Shown piece by piece: positions 10,261 to 21,583 of a stretch of 64,000 nt of DNA. Source of the stretch: Adineta steineri (Eukaryota; Rotifera; Eurotatoria; Adinetida; Adinetidae); NCBI GenBank assembly GCA_905250115.1, contig CAJNOI010000258.1:1-64000 (forward strand), in the 5' to 3' direction. A program made the position numbers and the translations under genes. The notes beneath the pieces are model-generated. The model was not told where the DNA came from. It worked only from the letters and a program-made list of their open reading frames with translations, and made no database searches. Each line of letters begins with the position of its first letter. Positions within the stretch are counted from its first letter, which is position 1.

Positions 10261-11606
10261 TTTTTGCTTGTGAATCAAGTGAATGTAATTGTTAAAACGT
10301 CATATCTTCTTTGCTCTCTGATAAGAGAATGGTAAGCAAACAATATGACTTTAGTTCTCATATAGTTAGAGAGATTTTATATATTATCGCATGTCGCATG
10401 GCTGAAATTTCGTAGACTCTTTTTTTTTCTTTCTTGTACTGTAAAAAGTAAATTTACACAATCGCAAATGAGATAGTTACGAAGAAGCTACCAGAACTAT
10501 TATATTTTAATAAAACTTCGCAATTCTGTCTTTGCGCGTTTGTTCGTTGTGTTAGCTAGCTCATGATTTATTCTTTTCAAAGACTCACAATAGATATTAG
10601 TATAAAACAAAAGAGATGAACTTAGCGTGGGTGCGAATAGATCAGTTTCGTCAATAGAGACATAAGACAATCTTCTATCTCTCTTATTCATACTCTCACA
10701 CATTTAAATACTCTTACTCATTCTTATCAATCTTCGACGTAATAGATGTAGATAAATTAGATTTTACTTCGCTCACATTCACTAATGAAACTAAATTATA
10801 TTATTATAAAAAAAATAATATATGATTAATGACAAATAATGTAATTTATAGAATTTCTATAAAAAGAAAATTATTCGATATGAACAGAATTTTTAGAAAC
10901 TTTATAATAAACAAAATAAGAAATAAATTTGAGATATATCTGATCAAAAGTTTTTTTTAATAAATATTTCTGTAACGAAAAAACACTGATGAGGGGTTGT
11001 TTTATTAAAAAAAGTAAATAATTAAATATTTGCCCTAATGAAGAAAAGATGATTTACAAAATAACTATAGCCACTCTATAACGCTTGCCAAACATCTACT
11101 GTTTATAAAAAAAGAAAGGAAAGATAGAACAAGTTAAATATCAAAATTCATTGCTGCTAAGAATAGATATAATTGTTGCATCTTATTTTCTCTAGTGAAT
11201 AACTTGAATTTGAAAACAACGAATACTAAATTAAATCTAGATAACTTCATATTTGAAGTTGTTAAGAATAGTATAACAATGAAAAAGTTCTTTCAATTGA
11301 TTAGATATTATTAGATGCATATAATTAGTTTTATACGATTTTCATCACATAGATTCGGTTTCAAAAGAAAATGACGATCTATACTTATATACCATTTTCT
11401 TGAGAGTGTGGGTGTGAAAGTGTAGAAGAGATAAATACCACTCACACCCACCCTTGGCTCCTGTGTTAACAGAATAAAATGACAAACTTATTTGAAATAT
11501 TGAAATTTGTAATTAAATATGTATTTATTATTTGATATAAAGAAAAAAAATATATTGTTTTTAGAATAAATATTTGCCCATAATAAAAGTAGTCTATGAA
11601 ATGTTT
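10261..11606. other. intergenic
   Basis: AT-rich 5' flank of the CD225 gene and 3' flank of the FG-GAP gene. It contains one telomere-like stem-loop (11399-11456). No credible frame. Confidence 0.5.
11399..11456. repeat. telomere-like stem-loop element
   Basis: CTTGAGAGTGTGGGTGTG on the left; CACTCACACCCACCCTTGG on the right. It lies 150 bases 3' of the FG-GAP gene stop. Confidence 0.75.
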
Positions 11607-13716
11607 TTAACATTGATTTAAAAGAATATTTAAAGTACTATAATAAGTAATAAGAGCAATATCTATTTTTCCATCTTGATTGAAATCGCCAGTTGTAACT
11701 GCATAACCATACAATTCGGTGGTAAATCTTTGATATGCTTGAAATATTCCATTTTGTTTATTTAAAAAAATATAAATAAAAGTATCATCCCAATTTACAG
11801 TAATAATATCAATGAATGTATCATTATTTAAATCAATTAATACAACTGATCTTGGAGCTCCACCAATATAATATGTATCTCGTCTATTAAAATTTCCATA
11901 TCCATCATTAAATAAAATACTTAATGTAGATGATAAGTCATTAGTATTAACAATATCTATAAAATTATCATTATTTAAATCAGCACTGGCTATACCCCAT
12001 GGTCCAATACCAGTGAAATATGTTTTTCTATTTTTAAATATTCCATTTTTTGAATTCATATTAATACTAATTGTATTATCACTAAAATCAGTAGTAACAA
12101 AATCAGGATATAAATCATTATTAAAATCAGCAACAGATACAGCTGTGACATCGTTGCCAACTGAATATGTTTCAGAATAATTGAATGATGAATTATAATA
12201 ATCATATAAAACAGTAACTGAAGCTTCATGATCATTGACAACAACAATATCTAATAGATTATTTCTATTAAAATCTGAAATGTCAATCCAATATGGAGAA
12301 TTTCCAACTGGAAAAGTTATTGGTGAATTAAAATTTTGATTGCCATTATTGATTAAAATGGCAATTTTATTTAATAAAGTATAAGTTAAAATAATATCTG
12401 ATCTATTATCATTATTCATATCTCTAATAACAACATAAGTACAACCTAAAGTCGTCGAATATAATGTTTGATTTCGAAAGTCTCCATTTCCGGAACCATA
12501 GAATATACTAATAGTTGCATCATCTCTATTGACAACAACAATATCAAGTAAAGAATCTTCGTCTAAATAACCATTGCTTATTGACCAAGGGTTATTTCCA
12601 GTTAAATAACTTGTATAATTTGAAAATTTTAACGGATAACATGGAATATCTAGAAAAGATCATTTTAATTTTGGAAAAAAAAATAATTATTAATTTACAT
12701 GAAGAATTTATGTTCGAAATATCACTTAAAATTGATGTTGTTACTAAATAAATAAATTTATTTACATATACATATTATACTATTTTATTATTACCTGCAG
12801 TTGAAGTTGTTTTCATTCGAGTTGCTCGTGTTGTTTTTCTCAAAGCGCTGGTCGTTCCTGCAAATAGTTTTTAAGTTATTTAAATTTTATTTTTCTCCTT
12901 TTAATCGCACAAAGATCTTCATTTGATTACAAAAATTTGGCCAAGAAAAGTGAGCTCCGCGAGGTGCTAGCTTCAAATTGTCGTTTTTGCGATCCCATCG
13001 TCCACATTTTACCGAGCACTATTCTGAGTCTATGCGAAGGTGCCTAGCTGTTCGTCGAACCTTCTCGAAATTTTAAAAATAGACAACCTGACACCTTCAA
13101 TACTAATTGCGATCAGCACTTAATAAAGTAGTAGCGATCAGAAAATTGTTTCCCATAACTGAGCAATATTACTTACAACCCGCAAGTAGTATTCCGAGAA
13201 CAGAACAATATTAGTCAGAACCCGGAAGTAGTATTCCAAGAACACAACTATATTAGTCAGAACCCGGAAGTAGTATTCCCAGAACAGAACAATATTACTC
13301 ACAACCCGGAAGTAGTATTCCGAGAACAGAGCAATTGTGTTCTGTTTTGGGAATAGCACTTCCGGGTGTTGAGGTTCGATTTATTGATTTAAACTGAAAC
13401 TTAAATTACAAATCAATATCGAATAAAGTGAAAGTAGTCTACATCTAATTTTAATATTTAAAAAAAAATTTTTATTACCAATGTCATATTTTATATTGAT
13501 AGATGAAAATGATGACTGATAACGAATGAATATAATTACTGTAATAACACTAATAATAAATGATATTTGAATTAAGACACAACTCCAAACAAGAAATCGA
13601 CATTTTGTTGATAAATTACTTTCTCTTTAAAAGATATTTTTAAATTGAAATATTAATTGAAATTAATAGTATAATTACTTTTGAAGGTGATCTTCTGGAA
13701 TTGATAGTTCTTCCAT
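11607..13716 (-). CDS. type II membrane FG-GAP/VCBS repeat protein
   Basis: Four exons fit in phase on the minus strand: 13716-13679, 13624-13479, 12857-12795 and 12649-11607, giving 429 aa. A short acidic cytosolic N-terminus (MEELSIPEDHLQ) is followed by one transmembrane helix (about residues 22-46, LIQISFIISVITVIIFIR). Next come a Thr/Arg/Lys linker and then an all-FG-GAP ectodomain. About seven repeats carry N/D-x-N/D-x-x-x-D calcium-loop motifs such as DLNNDNFIDIV and DFNQDGKIDIA, which suggest a beta-propeller. Such proteins are very abundant in bdelloids; ligands are unknown. The start is preceded by TTTTTATCTTAAG, an acceptor-like site. Intron 2 (621 bases) carries an inserted repeat block. 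Confidence 0.82.
12900..13370. repeat. GC-richer insert with 42-bp tandem repeat and inverted copy, inside an intron
   Basis: Inside intron 2 of the FG-GAP gene. Four copies of a 42-bp unit (core ACCCGGAAGTAGTATTCC) run from 13175 to about 13340. A partial copy lies before them, and an inverted copy (13338-13368, GGGAATAGCACTTCCGGGT) closes a foldback. The preceding 13000 region is also richer in GC than its surroundings. It looks like a small non-autonomous mobile element or satellite; no coding capacity. Confidence 0.6.
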
Positions 13717-15407
13717 CGAAATTTTTCTTAAGATAAAAACAATAAAAATTACAATTCAACTTCTTCTCATAAGGACACAAGACGATCTTACTTAATAAAT
13801 TGAAACTTATCAATAATTATTTGAAATCTACTTACTTTATACTAATGATAGAAATGATTCTTGTAATTTTATGCTTGTTAGTAAATAAAAAAATGTCAGT
13901 ATTTCATTTTTAAAATTATTTTTTTCTTAAAGAAAAAATGTTTTAAGAAAATTAAAAAAAAGTATTTTATTTAAGAAGTAACTACGTGTTTGTTTACTCA
14001 CTGGAAATCATTGTTTCTTTTATTCAATGATTAACATATATATAAATTCGATTGAAATGATTATTTAACAACAATTTAATGTTCTCAGTTAAAATAATAA
14101 TCGAGAAGATTTTCATCTTCAATTTTAAGTCAAGAAGGAAACATTACTTTCTAAAAATTAGTTTTTCTTGAAAAAATAAAAATGTTTCTAAGGAGGCAAA
14201 AGATGGAATCATTTTCCAGTGTTGCTGATTCATAAATGAAAAAATATCATCTTAACCAATTGAGAAATAGTTTTCCTCAGAAAAAAAAGATTGACCTATG
14301 TTTTTTTGTTTATTAACAAACAATTTTTTCTAAGCTATACAGACGGTCTAACACAGTTATATTGTTACATATTATTTTCAAAAAAGAGTAATTATATTGA
14401 TCTCGAATGACAATAACATTTGTTTGCTGAGTAATTCAATACGTTAAGTTCTTAGGTAAACTTTATTCTTAATTCATTTAATAAAGGAATTTATAATCAA
14501 ATACTATTATGATCATTAGAGATAAGTGATCAATGTCGAATCTGTTTACTATTGATTATCATACATTGTTTTAATAAACAACTAATTAAGTATAAATACC
14601 TGTTAACAAATAATATTAACAATAGGGATACTGCAAAGATTCTGTCTCTTTCACATAAAGAACAGCTGTACTTACATCTTTATTGGGATTTAGTCTATAA
14701 TTATCAATTAGATAAATCTCATTTGTTTTTCAACTAATGAATTAAATGAATCATATAGAAAGAAAGATTTTTATTTAGAAACTACGTTGATTACTTTAAC
14801 TATTTTCTAACTACTTTCATTATGTTGCCTCGTTTTTTTTTCTTCAACATACATCACTTTGATTATTATGAGTGGTAGAAACACAGAAGGAAAGAAACAT
14901 TACTCGAATATTATCATTTCAGTTGATGGCAATCATACGTTAAGAAGTATATAGTTTAACTGTTAGTATATTAATCGTATTTCGTCCACTGTCGTTAATG
15001 AAGAAAGTACTATATATTTTCCCATCATCCTTCATAGATAATTGAGTAATTCTCGCCATGATTTCATGAATCACAGTTTTATTATTTTTATGAAAATTAT
15101 AATAAACAAACATATTTACTGTTATTCATAATTTTTCTCAGTAGCTAATAAGTTCAACGATTTCTATCTTATTAACGTCTTCCATACGAAATTTATGATA
15201 TTCAATTATTTACTTTATTTATATTTAGAGTATCGACTGTTGTTTTTCAAGTGATATTTATCAAACATTCCAATCTGCAATTGTTAATTACAAATCAATT
15301 CACGTTGAACATCAAAGAGTCTATCATCTATTGGAATAAACAGTATGTATTTTTTATATTTTCTTTTCGTCAATAAATGCAACTTCATCTGATTTATGTG
15401 GGAATGC

Positions 15408-15435
15408 ACCGAGCCCGAGCCTCTCGGGGCTCGGT
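15408..15435. repeat. GC-rich perfect-arm hairpin
   Basis: ACCGAGCCC and GGGCTCGGT flank a short loop, an isolated GC island in an AT-rich spacer. It sits directly upstream of the telomere-like tract and may be part of the same insertion. Confidence 0.6.
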
Positions 15436-15440
15436 CAGGG

Positions 15441-15557
15441 TTCGGGTGTCAGAATTGATGTGAGAGTGGGTGAAGCGACTACTCTCGTTTTCACTCTCAC
15501 CCACGCCCACCCTAGCCACACCCACACCCACCCACACCCACACCCACACCCACACCC
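15441..15557. repeat. telomere-like stem-loop with long (CCCACA)n tract
   Basis: A G-rich half (GTGAGAGTGGGTG) is followed by CACTCTCACCCACGCCCACC and then nearly pure CCCACA repeats to 15557. This is the longest telomere-type run in the window. It is translatable as His-Pro repeats in one frame, but it more likely lies in a 5' intron of the following gene. Confidence 0.8.
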
Positions 15558-15649
15558 TATCTCATTAACATTACTTTCATACCTAGCTTTAACAAAATTG
15601 GTGCTTTATTTTCGACTAATAGTTAAACTACTTATATATTTCGTTCTAG

Positions 15650-16914
15650 TGCCAAACAATAGAAAATCCGCTTCTGAATTACGGCGGAAAGCAGAGCTTT
15701 TCTTTGTGAATCTCAATTTATTTTCATCTGTTTCACCAACTATCGATGTACATCAACTTCGAAATCAACGCATTTCAACGAGATTATTTATTGTTTTATT
15801 AAATATATCATTATCTATTCTTCTCTTATATACGTCACTGATAAATATTATAGAAACAGTTAATGTCAAAACACCGTCTATTACAGAATATGAACAACTT
15901 TATGACTCATATAGTCAAACATTAATATGTGAATGCACACAAGTGTCAATCAATTATGAAAAAATTATTCAAATTCAATACACGCTACATCAAATATGTC
16001 ATAGTGATTTTGTTACACAAGAATGGTTTAAATATCTTGCCACTTCGCCCGGAAATGCTGGAATATTTTATGATACATTTCGAGTGATGGGCACACTTGT
16101 ATTTCAAGCTTTATCGACACTTTGTGTCCTAGTTGATCAAACAATATTAAATCGTTTAATTCAGTTCAATTCAACGCAATATATAAGTGCATCTGTAACA
16201 CCTTCAAATGTATTTCAACTACAAACTGATGCATTTATATCTCAATTCATATCGTCAACAACAAATGAATTTTTACTGTCACTTGCTATGATACGAAAAA
16301 CAACTCAAAGCAACGCTTTGGTGTCTGGACAATTCACTAATTATAGATTCTATCCTGGCAATGATGATTATTTATTTACAAAATCTGCACGGTACGGTGA
16401 TTGTACATGTTCTTCATCAGCCACATGCAGTGATCAATATGCAGTTGTGTATTATCCTAATTTCACGGATATATTTCCTTTACCAGGTCTTTATACGGGA
16501 TGTTATATAATTGAATCACTACTTCAGTCTGATCTTCAATGTTTTTATAATCAAACCTGCATCAATAAACTACAATCATATTTGGGATCGTCTACACTTA
16601 TGAATGTGACAGCTCTTGATATATCACTGTCAATCCAGTATTTGGAAAACTCAACAATTGCAGATATTCTTGATCAGCTGATGGTTGAAGAATGGAATTC
16701 ATCAAGTATATATGAGAATTATTACAATGAATGTCAACCATCAAGGTGTACTTATACTGTTCCGGCGAAGAATAGTGCCATATATATTGTTACAACTCTG
16801 ATCGGATTAGTTGGTGGTTTAATTACAGTATTGAAATTGATAGCGCCCATATTAGTCAAGTTCGTAACGAAACGCATTTACAAAGCACAAAAACCAGAAA
16901 CTGGTAAGAGATGA
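15650..16914 (+). CDS. two-TM ectodomain protein, tandem paralogue 1 (5' exon not found)
   Basis: Coding from a splice acceptor (TTCGTTCTAG, exon from 15650) to the stop at 16914, about 421 aa. The frame stays open upstream through the telomere-like tract, but the three tandem copies all have an acceptor at the equivalent place with the same phase, so a separate upstream exon is likelier. Features: TM1 (FIVLLNISLSILLLYTSLI), then a roughly 310-aa ectodomain with paired cysteines (CECTQ, CTCSSSATC, CFYNQTC, ECQPSRCTY) and many N-glycosylation sites. TM2 (IYIVTTLIGLVGGLITVLKL) and a short basic tail follow. The topology recalls DEG/ENaC-type channels, but I see no diagnostic motif. Probably a lineage-specific surface protein. 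Confidence 0.7.
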
Positions 16915-17648
16915 AAATAGCTTGAGTAGTGTTTTATATAGAATGGAGAGGGAAAAGAAGAGGCGATGTTAAACGAATGAGAATGTCGTTCTAATAGATT
17001 TAGTAAAATAATGCAAAAATATTGACCTAAGTATTTGAAAGAGCTACATGTGCATGGATGGTTTTTTTGACAGTATTTTTTATTTAGGTAAGTAAAGCAA
17101 ATCATAAAACAAAATAGAAGAGAACTACTCGAGTAAGACACTTGAAATAAATCAACTTATACCTGTTTCTCTAAAACACTATCATATGCTTAAATGGTCA
17201 TTTCTATCTTTACACATCAGTACTATCATTTGTATTAAAGTGCATAATATTCGATTTCCACACCAATCTAAGATGAAAGTGTTCTTTCTAGCCTAATTGC
17301 ATGTATGTAGGTCCTACATGATTCACGTATGATGCTTAATATCTAGAGACAATAATGATATTTTATCCCACTATTCATAACTGCCAACAAGTAAGAACAC
17401 CCCGGGACAAAGTTAGGTAATAAAATGCCAGTTTCTCAACAGAACGTAAACAGATGTATCGAAATAGATATTTTACTGCTAAAATCAACTAGAGATACAT
17501 TACGGTCAACTTTTATTAAATATTTGAAAGATTAATAATCTGTCCAGAATTCTGAGGATCTTAATAAATAGAAGATTGTCTAGATTCCTTTTTATGTTCT
17601 ATTAATATTCTATCATTACAAGTTTTCTAATACTTTTGCTTTGTTAAG
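16915..17648. other. spacer between tandem paralogues 1 and 2
   Basis: AT-rich, no credible frame. A first exon for paralogue 2 may lie here but could not be placed. Confidence 0.4.
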
Positions 17649-18937
17649 AAACATTGGAACGAGAATCAAAATGCAGTATATTACACAAATTAAAAGAATA
17701 CTTATATACATTCAATATCTTTCCATCTGTTCCGCCAAGTACTAATGAACATCAACTTCGAAATCAACGCATTTCAACGAGATTATTTATTGTTTTATTA
17801 ATTATATTATTGTCTATTCTTCTCTTATATACGTCACTGATAAATATTACAGAAACAGTTAATGTCAAAGCACCTTCTATCAAACAATATGAACAACTCT
17901 ATAATTCATATAGTCAAACATTAACATGTGATTGTACACAAGTATCAATTAACTATAAGAAATTTATTCAAATTCAATACACGCTACATCACATATGTGA
18001 TAGTGACTTTGTTACACAACAATGGATCAATTATCTTGCCACCTCGTCTGGAAACAATGAACTAGATTACACCGACTTTCGAGTAACAAGTACATTTGCA
18101 TTTCAAACTATGAACGCATTTTGTACACTAGTGAATCAAACAATATCGAATAGTTTAATTCAGTTCTACTCAAATCAATATGTAAGTGCATCTGTAACAC
18201 CATCAAATGTATTTCAACTACAAACTAAAGCATTTATATCTCAATTCATATCATCAACAAGAAACGGATTTTTATTATCACTTACTATGATACGAAACAT
18301 AACTCAAAGCAATGCTTTACTCTCTGGTGAACTAATTAATTTTGGATTCTATTTACCAACTAGATATTCCTTAATTCCAAATTCACGCTCGTATGGTAAT
18401 TGTACATGTACTTCTTCAGCTACATGCATTAGTCAATCCGCAATTTACGGTTTATTGAACGACGCAGTATTATTTTATGTTCCAGGCGTTTATACAGGAT
18501 GTTATATAATTGAATCATTACTTCAATCTAATCTTCAATGTTTTTATAATCAAACCTGCATCAATAAACTACAATCATATTTTCAAGTATTTTCACTTAT
18601 GAATGTGACAGCTCTTGATATATCATTGTCGAATAAGTTTTTTGAAAACTCAACAATTGCAGATGTTCTTGATCAATTGATGGTAGAAGAATGGAGCAAT
18701 TCAAGCATCTATGAGAATTATTACAGTGAATGTCAACCATCAAGGTGTACTTATACTGTTTCGGCGAAGAATAGTGCAATATATATTGTTACAATGTTGA
18801 TTGGTTTATTGGGTGGTTTGATTACAGCATTAAAATTTTTAGTACCATATTTGGTGATGTTGATTAGAAGAAAAAAAGAATTCGAGAGAACAGAGACAGG
18901 TGAGATCAAACTGAAAATTGTTCTGTGTGCATTATAG
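17649..18937 (+). CDS. two-TM ectodomain protein, tandem paralogue 2 (5' exon not found)
   Basis: Coding from acceptor TTTGCTTTGTTAAG (exon from 17649) to the stop at 18937, about 429 aa. There is no in-frame ATG near the start, so an upstream exon is needed. The architecture is the same as in paralogue 1: a cytosolic N-terminus, TM1 (LFIVLLIILLSILLLYTSLI), a glycosylated Cys-rich ectodomain, and TM2 (IYIVTMLIGLLGGLITALKF). The tail differs (RRKKEFERTETGEIKLK). The 5' half is closest to paralogue 3. The segment between SGEL (near 18330) and CTCTSSATC (near 18410) is unlike both sisters. Confidence 0.7.
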
Positions 18938-19362
18938 AAGGTAATAATGTGAGAAGTAAACATATTTATTTCTCGTTCAATAACACACTAATACCGCCGA
19001 TGTTTGTACTTTTATTGAACTTCCGAGACATTATCACAAGATTTATGTACAGATGAGCCAGGGTATGGATTGACGTATATATATCCCATGATTAGTACAA
19101 TACCATATGTTAACTGTTCGAGTATGAGTGTATGTGAATGGTTATCAGTCTTCTCACTTTGCACACCAATACTCACATCTTTACTTAATCATTTGTATCG
19201 TCATTGTGCACTTAATATCTATTATATTCTATTGAACGGAGTGGGAAGACTAGAGTTGTTAGTGCTATACATCAACACTTCTTATAAACCTTTTTTCATA
19301 GAAATTAATCATTTTTTTTCTTCTCTATAAGGTGACTTCTTGTTTTTGTGATTCTTTTTAAG
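18938..19362. other. spacer between tandem paralogues 2 and 3
   Basis: 425 bases. A frame at 19070-19330 is open but its composition does not read like protein conserved in the sister genes. Confidence 0.4.
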
Positions 19363-19364
19363 TG

Positions 19365-20639
19365 ATGAGTATCAATGAACGCGTTCGAACATTCTACGAA
19401 AAAACAAAGCTTTTCGTTTCAAATTTCAATTTATTTCCATCTGTTCCGCCAAGTACCAGTGAATATCAACTTCGAAACCAACGCATTTCAACAAAATTAT
19501 TCATCTTATTATTAATTATATCATTATCTATTCTTCTCTTATATACGTCACTGATAAATATTACAGAAACAGTTAATATCAAAGCACCTTCTATCCAAAA
19601 ATATACACAACTATATAACTCATATAGTCAAACATTAACATGTGAATGCACACAAATATCAATCAACTATAACAAATTTGTTCAAATTCAATACAGGCTA
19701 CATCACATATGTGATAGTGACTTTGTTACACAACAATGGATCGATTATCTTGCCACGCTGTCTGAAAACAGTAAACTAAATTACACCGACTTTCGAGTAA
19801 CAAGTACATTTACATTTCAAACTATGAATGCATTGTGTACATTAGTGAATCAAACAATATCGAATAGTTTAATTCAGTTCTACTCAAATCAATATGTGAG
19901 TGCATCTGTAACACCATCAAATGTATTTCAACTACAAACTGATGCATTTGTTTCTCAATTCAAATCATCAGCAACAAATGGGTTTTTGTTATCACTTGCT
20001 ACGATACGAAAAACAACTCAAAGTAACAGCTTATTCAGTGGTCACCTAACTAATTACCTCCTTTATGAATCTGGTGGTGCTATGGCTCGAATTGCACGGT
20101 GGTACGGCAACTGTACGTGCACTTCTTCGGCTACATGCATTAGTCAATCTCCAATGTATGATTTAGCCAACGATACGATATTATTCTCTGTGCCAGGTCT
20201 TTATACGGGATGTTATATAATTGAATCACTACTTCAGTCTGATCTTCAATGTTTTTATAATCAAACCTGCATCAATAAACTACAATCATATTTGGGATCG
20301 TCTACACTTATGAATGTGACAGCTCTTGATATATCACTGTCAATCCAGTATTTGGAAAACTCAACAATTGCAGATGTTCTTGATCAGTTGATGGTTGAAG
20401 AATGGAAGAATTCAAGTATATATGAGAATTATTACAATGAATGTCAACCATCAAGATGTACTTATACTGTTCCGGCGAAGAATAGTGCAATATATATTGT
20501 TACGACTCTGATCGGATTAGTTGGTGGTTTAATTACAGTATTTAAACTGATGGTGCCATATTTGATTGAGTGTATTATGTTTTGTATTAAAAAATGCAAA
20601 CATAGATCTGCCACAATAATACCTGTGGGTCAAACATAA
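19365..20639 (+). CDS. two-TM ectodomain protein, tandem paralogue 3
   Basis: 424 aa from ATG 19365, which lies two bases after a polypyrimidine acceptor (TTCTTTTTAAG, 19352-19362). The transcript may start by trans-splicing here, or an upstream exon may exist as assumed for its sisters. TM1 (LFILLLIISLSILLLYTSLI) and TM2 (IYIVTTLIGLVGGLITVFKL) frame the same Cys-rich ectodomain (CECTQ, CTCTSSATC, CFYNQTC, ECQPSRCTY). The gene is mosaic: up to about 20185 it follows paralogue 2, and from about 20191 to 20400 its DNA is almost identical to paralogue 1. That pattern indicates gene conversion or unequal exchange. Function unknown. Confidence 0.75.
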   Translation: MSINERVRTFYEKTKLFVSNFNLFPSVPPSTSEYQLRNQRISTKLFILLLIISLSILLLYTSLINITETVNIKAPSIQKYTQLYNSYSQTLTCECTQISINYNKFVQIQYRLHHICDSDFVTQQWIDYLATLSENSKLNYTDFRVTSTFTFQTMNALCTLVNQTISNSLIQFYSNQYVSASVTPSNVFQLQTDAFVSQFKSSATNGFLLSLATIRKTTQSNSLFSGHLTNYLLYESGGAMARIARWYGNCTCTSSATCISQSPMYDLANDTILFSVPGLYTGCYIIESLLQSDLQCFYNQTCINKLQSYLGSSTLMNVTALDISLSIQYLENSTIADVLDQLMVEEWKNSSIYENYYNECQPSRCTYTVPAKNSAIYIVTTLIGLVGGLITVFKLMVPYLIECIMFCIKKCKHRSATIIPVGQT

Positions 20640-20993
20640 CTGGTTTGTATTTGACAGCAAATGAAAAATTTTGCTGTTCGAAGAAAAAACTGAAACTATA
20701 ATGGATATCATGCTCTTTTTTCTTTCTATTGTCTTCGTATTTCGTGATCTTTATTACTTATTTTCGCATTATTCAGCTTCTGCTTTTTGCTCGTTTGATC
20801 ATCTTTTTCATTGTTATCATTTTATTATCTGTCTAGTTGCTTCAATTTCTCTTTCTGCCACCGCCTAACCATTGTTCAGCTTCGCATTTGTTCGTATGGA
20901 ATATATAGTGTAGATTTCTTTCGAATAAAAAGATTATCACACACCAATCTTTATTTATCTATCGACTTAGTCACTTTCAGTGCTTCCGACTTC

Positions 20994-21146
20994 TTATGAG
21001 GAGACGATTTGGGATGCGGATGTGAGTACCAATATTTTGATGGAGTTACCTATTATACCACATATGAAGAGTGCTAAACAACCATACATTAAAATGGCTT
21101 CAGCTATAAAATTAAGATAAGCTGTTTCATTAACTAAATTGTCCAT
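20994..21146 (-). pseudogene. 5' fragment of a 7TM receptor gene
   Basis: From ATG 21146 the minus strand reads MDNLVNETAYLNF, then a first transmembrane helix with the class A Gly-Asn signature (LFICGIIGNSIKILVLTSAS), and stops after 50 codons. N-terminus, glycosylation site and TM1 match the rotifer receptor style seen in the intact receptors of this window. TM2-7 are absent, and the tandem-paralogue gene lies next to the break. It is a truncated host gene left by a rearrangement, or less likely a first exon whose partner is elsewhere. Confidence 0.5.
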
Positions 21147-21540
21147 TTTATTTCAATATATTGAAATAATATCAATAATATCTTTGTTTCTTTGAATAAA
21201 ATGATCTCTTCGTTGATCATCTCATTTTATATGATAAAGACAAAATCATACACTGTTAAAATCATGAAAAAATATAATAAATTTAGAAAAAGAAATGCTT
21301 AAATGAGATGTGACAGTTTTCTGCATGATGTATAAACATCATTTTATTCCATATCATAATACATTCTTAATTAATTCTGACATTGTACTTTTATCAGCAA
21401 CTAACTTACTTACTCATACATGATTATTGAGAGTTTAAGTTTTAATATTGTTTTATTTTCAAGTACATCAGAAGAATAAAAAGTAATATGATATCCACGC
21501 TTTATTTGCATTTTTTCTGCTTAAAAAATATCGCATCAAA

Positions 21541-21583
21541 GGTTGTGAGATAATAATCACATTGACACCCACACTCTCAAGAT
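21541..21583. repeat. telomere-like stem-loop element (degenerate)
   Basis: Left arm eroded (GGTTGTGAG); right arm TGACACCCACACTCTCAAG intact. It lies 245 bases upstream of the PL11 lyase start. Confidence 0.5.

Larger units (their letters stand above)
13717..15649. other. intergenic, 1.9 kb
   Basis: AT-rich with no protein-like frame. Near its right end lie a GC-rich palindrome (15408-15435) and the longest telomere-like tract of the window. The missing first exon of the next gene is probably in this stretch but I could not place it. Confidence 0.45.

Noticed and set aside
13138-13359. Minus-strand 73-codon repetitive frame (FSEYYFRVVSNIVLF-type)
   Set aside because: An artefact of the 42-bp intronic satellite, whose unit is a multiple of three.
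15502-15557. A true chromosome end or telomere
   Set aside because: The tract is short, imperfect and flanked on both sides by ordinary genes; it is interstitial.
15460-15649. N-terminal extension of paralogue 1 with a His-Pro/His-Thr run (THTHPHPHPHP)
   Set aside because: It is a translation of the telomere-like tract; the two sister genes begin at an equivalent splice acceptor, and CCCACA repeats have no stop in this frame by chance.
15650-20639. Calling the three tandem proteins DEG/ENaC channels
   Set aside because: Two TMs and a Cys-rich ectodomain fit, but I see no DEG/ENaC signature (His-Gly gating motif, G-x-S filter), so the family is left open.
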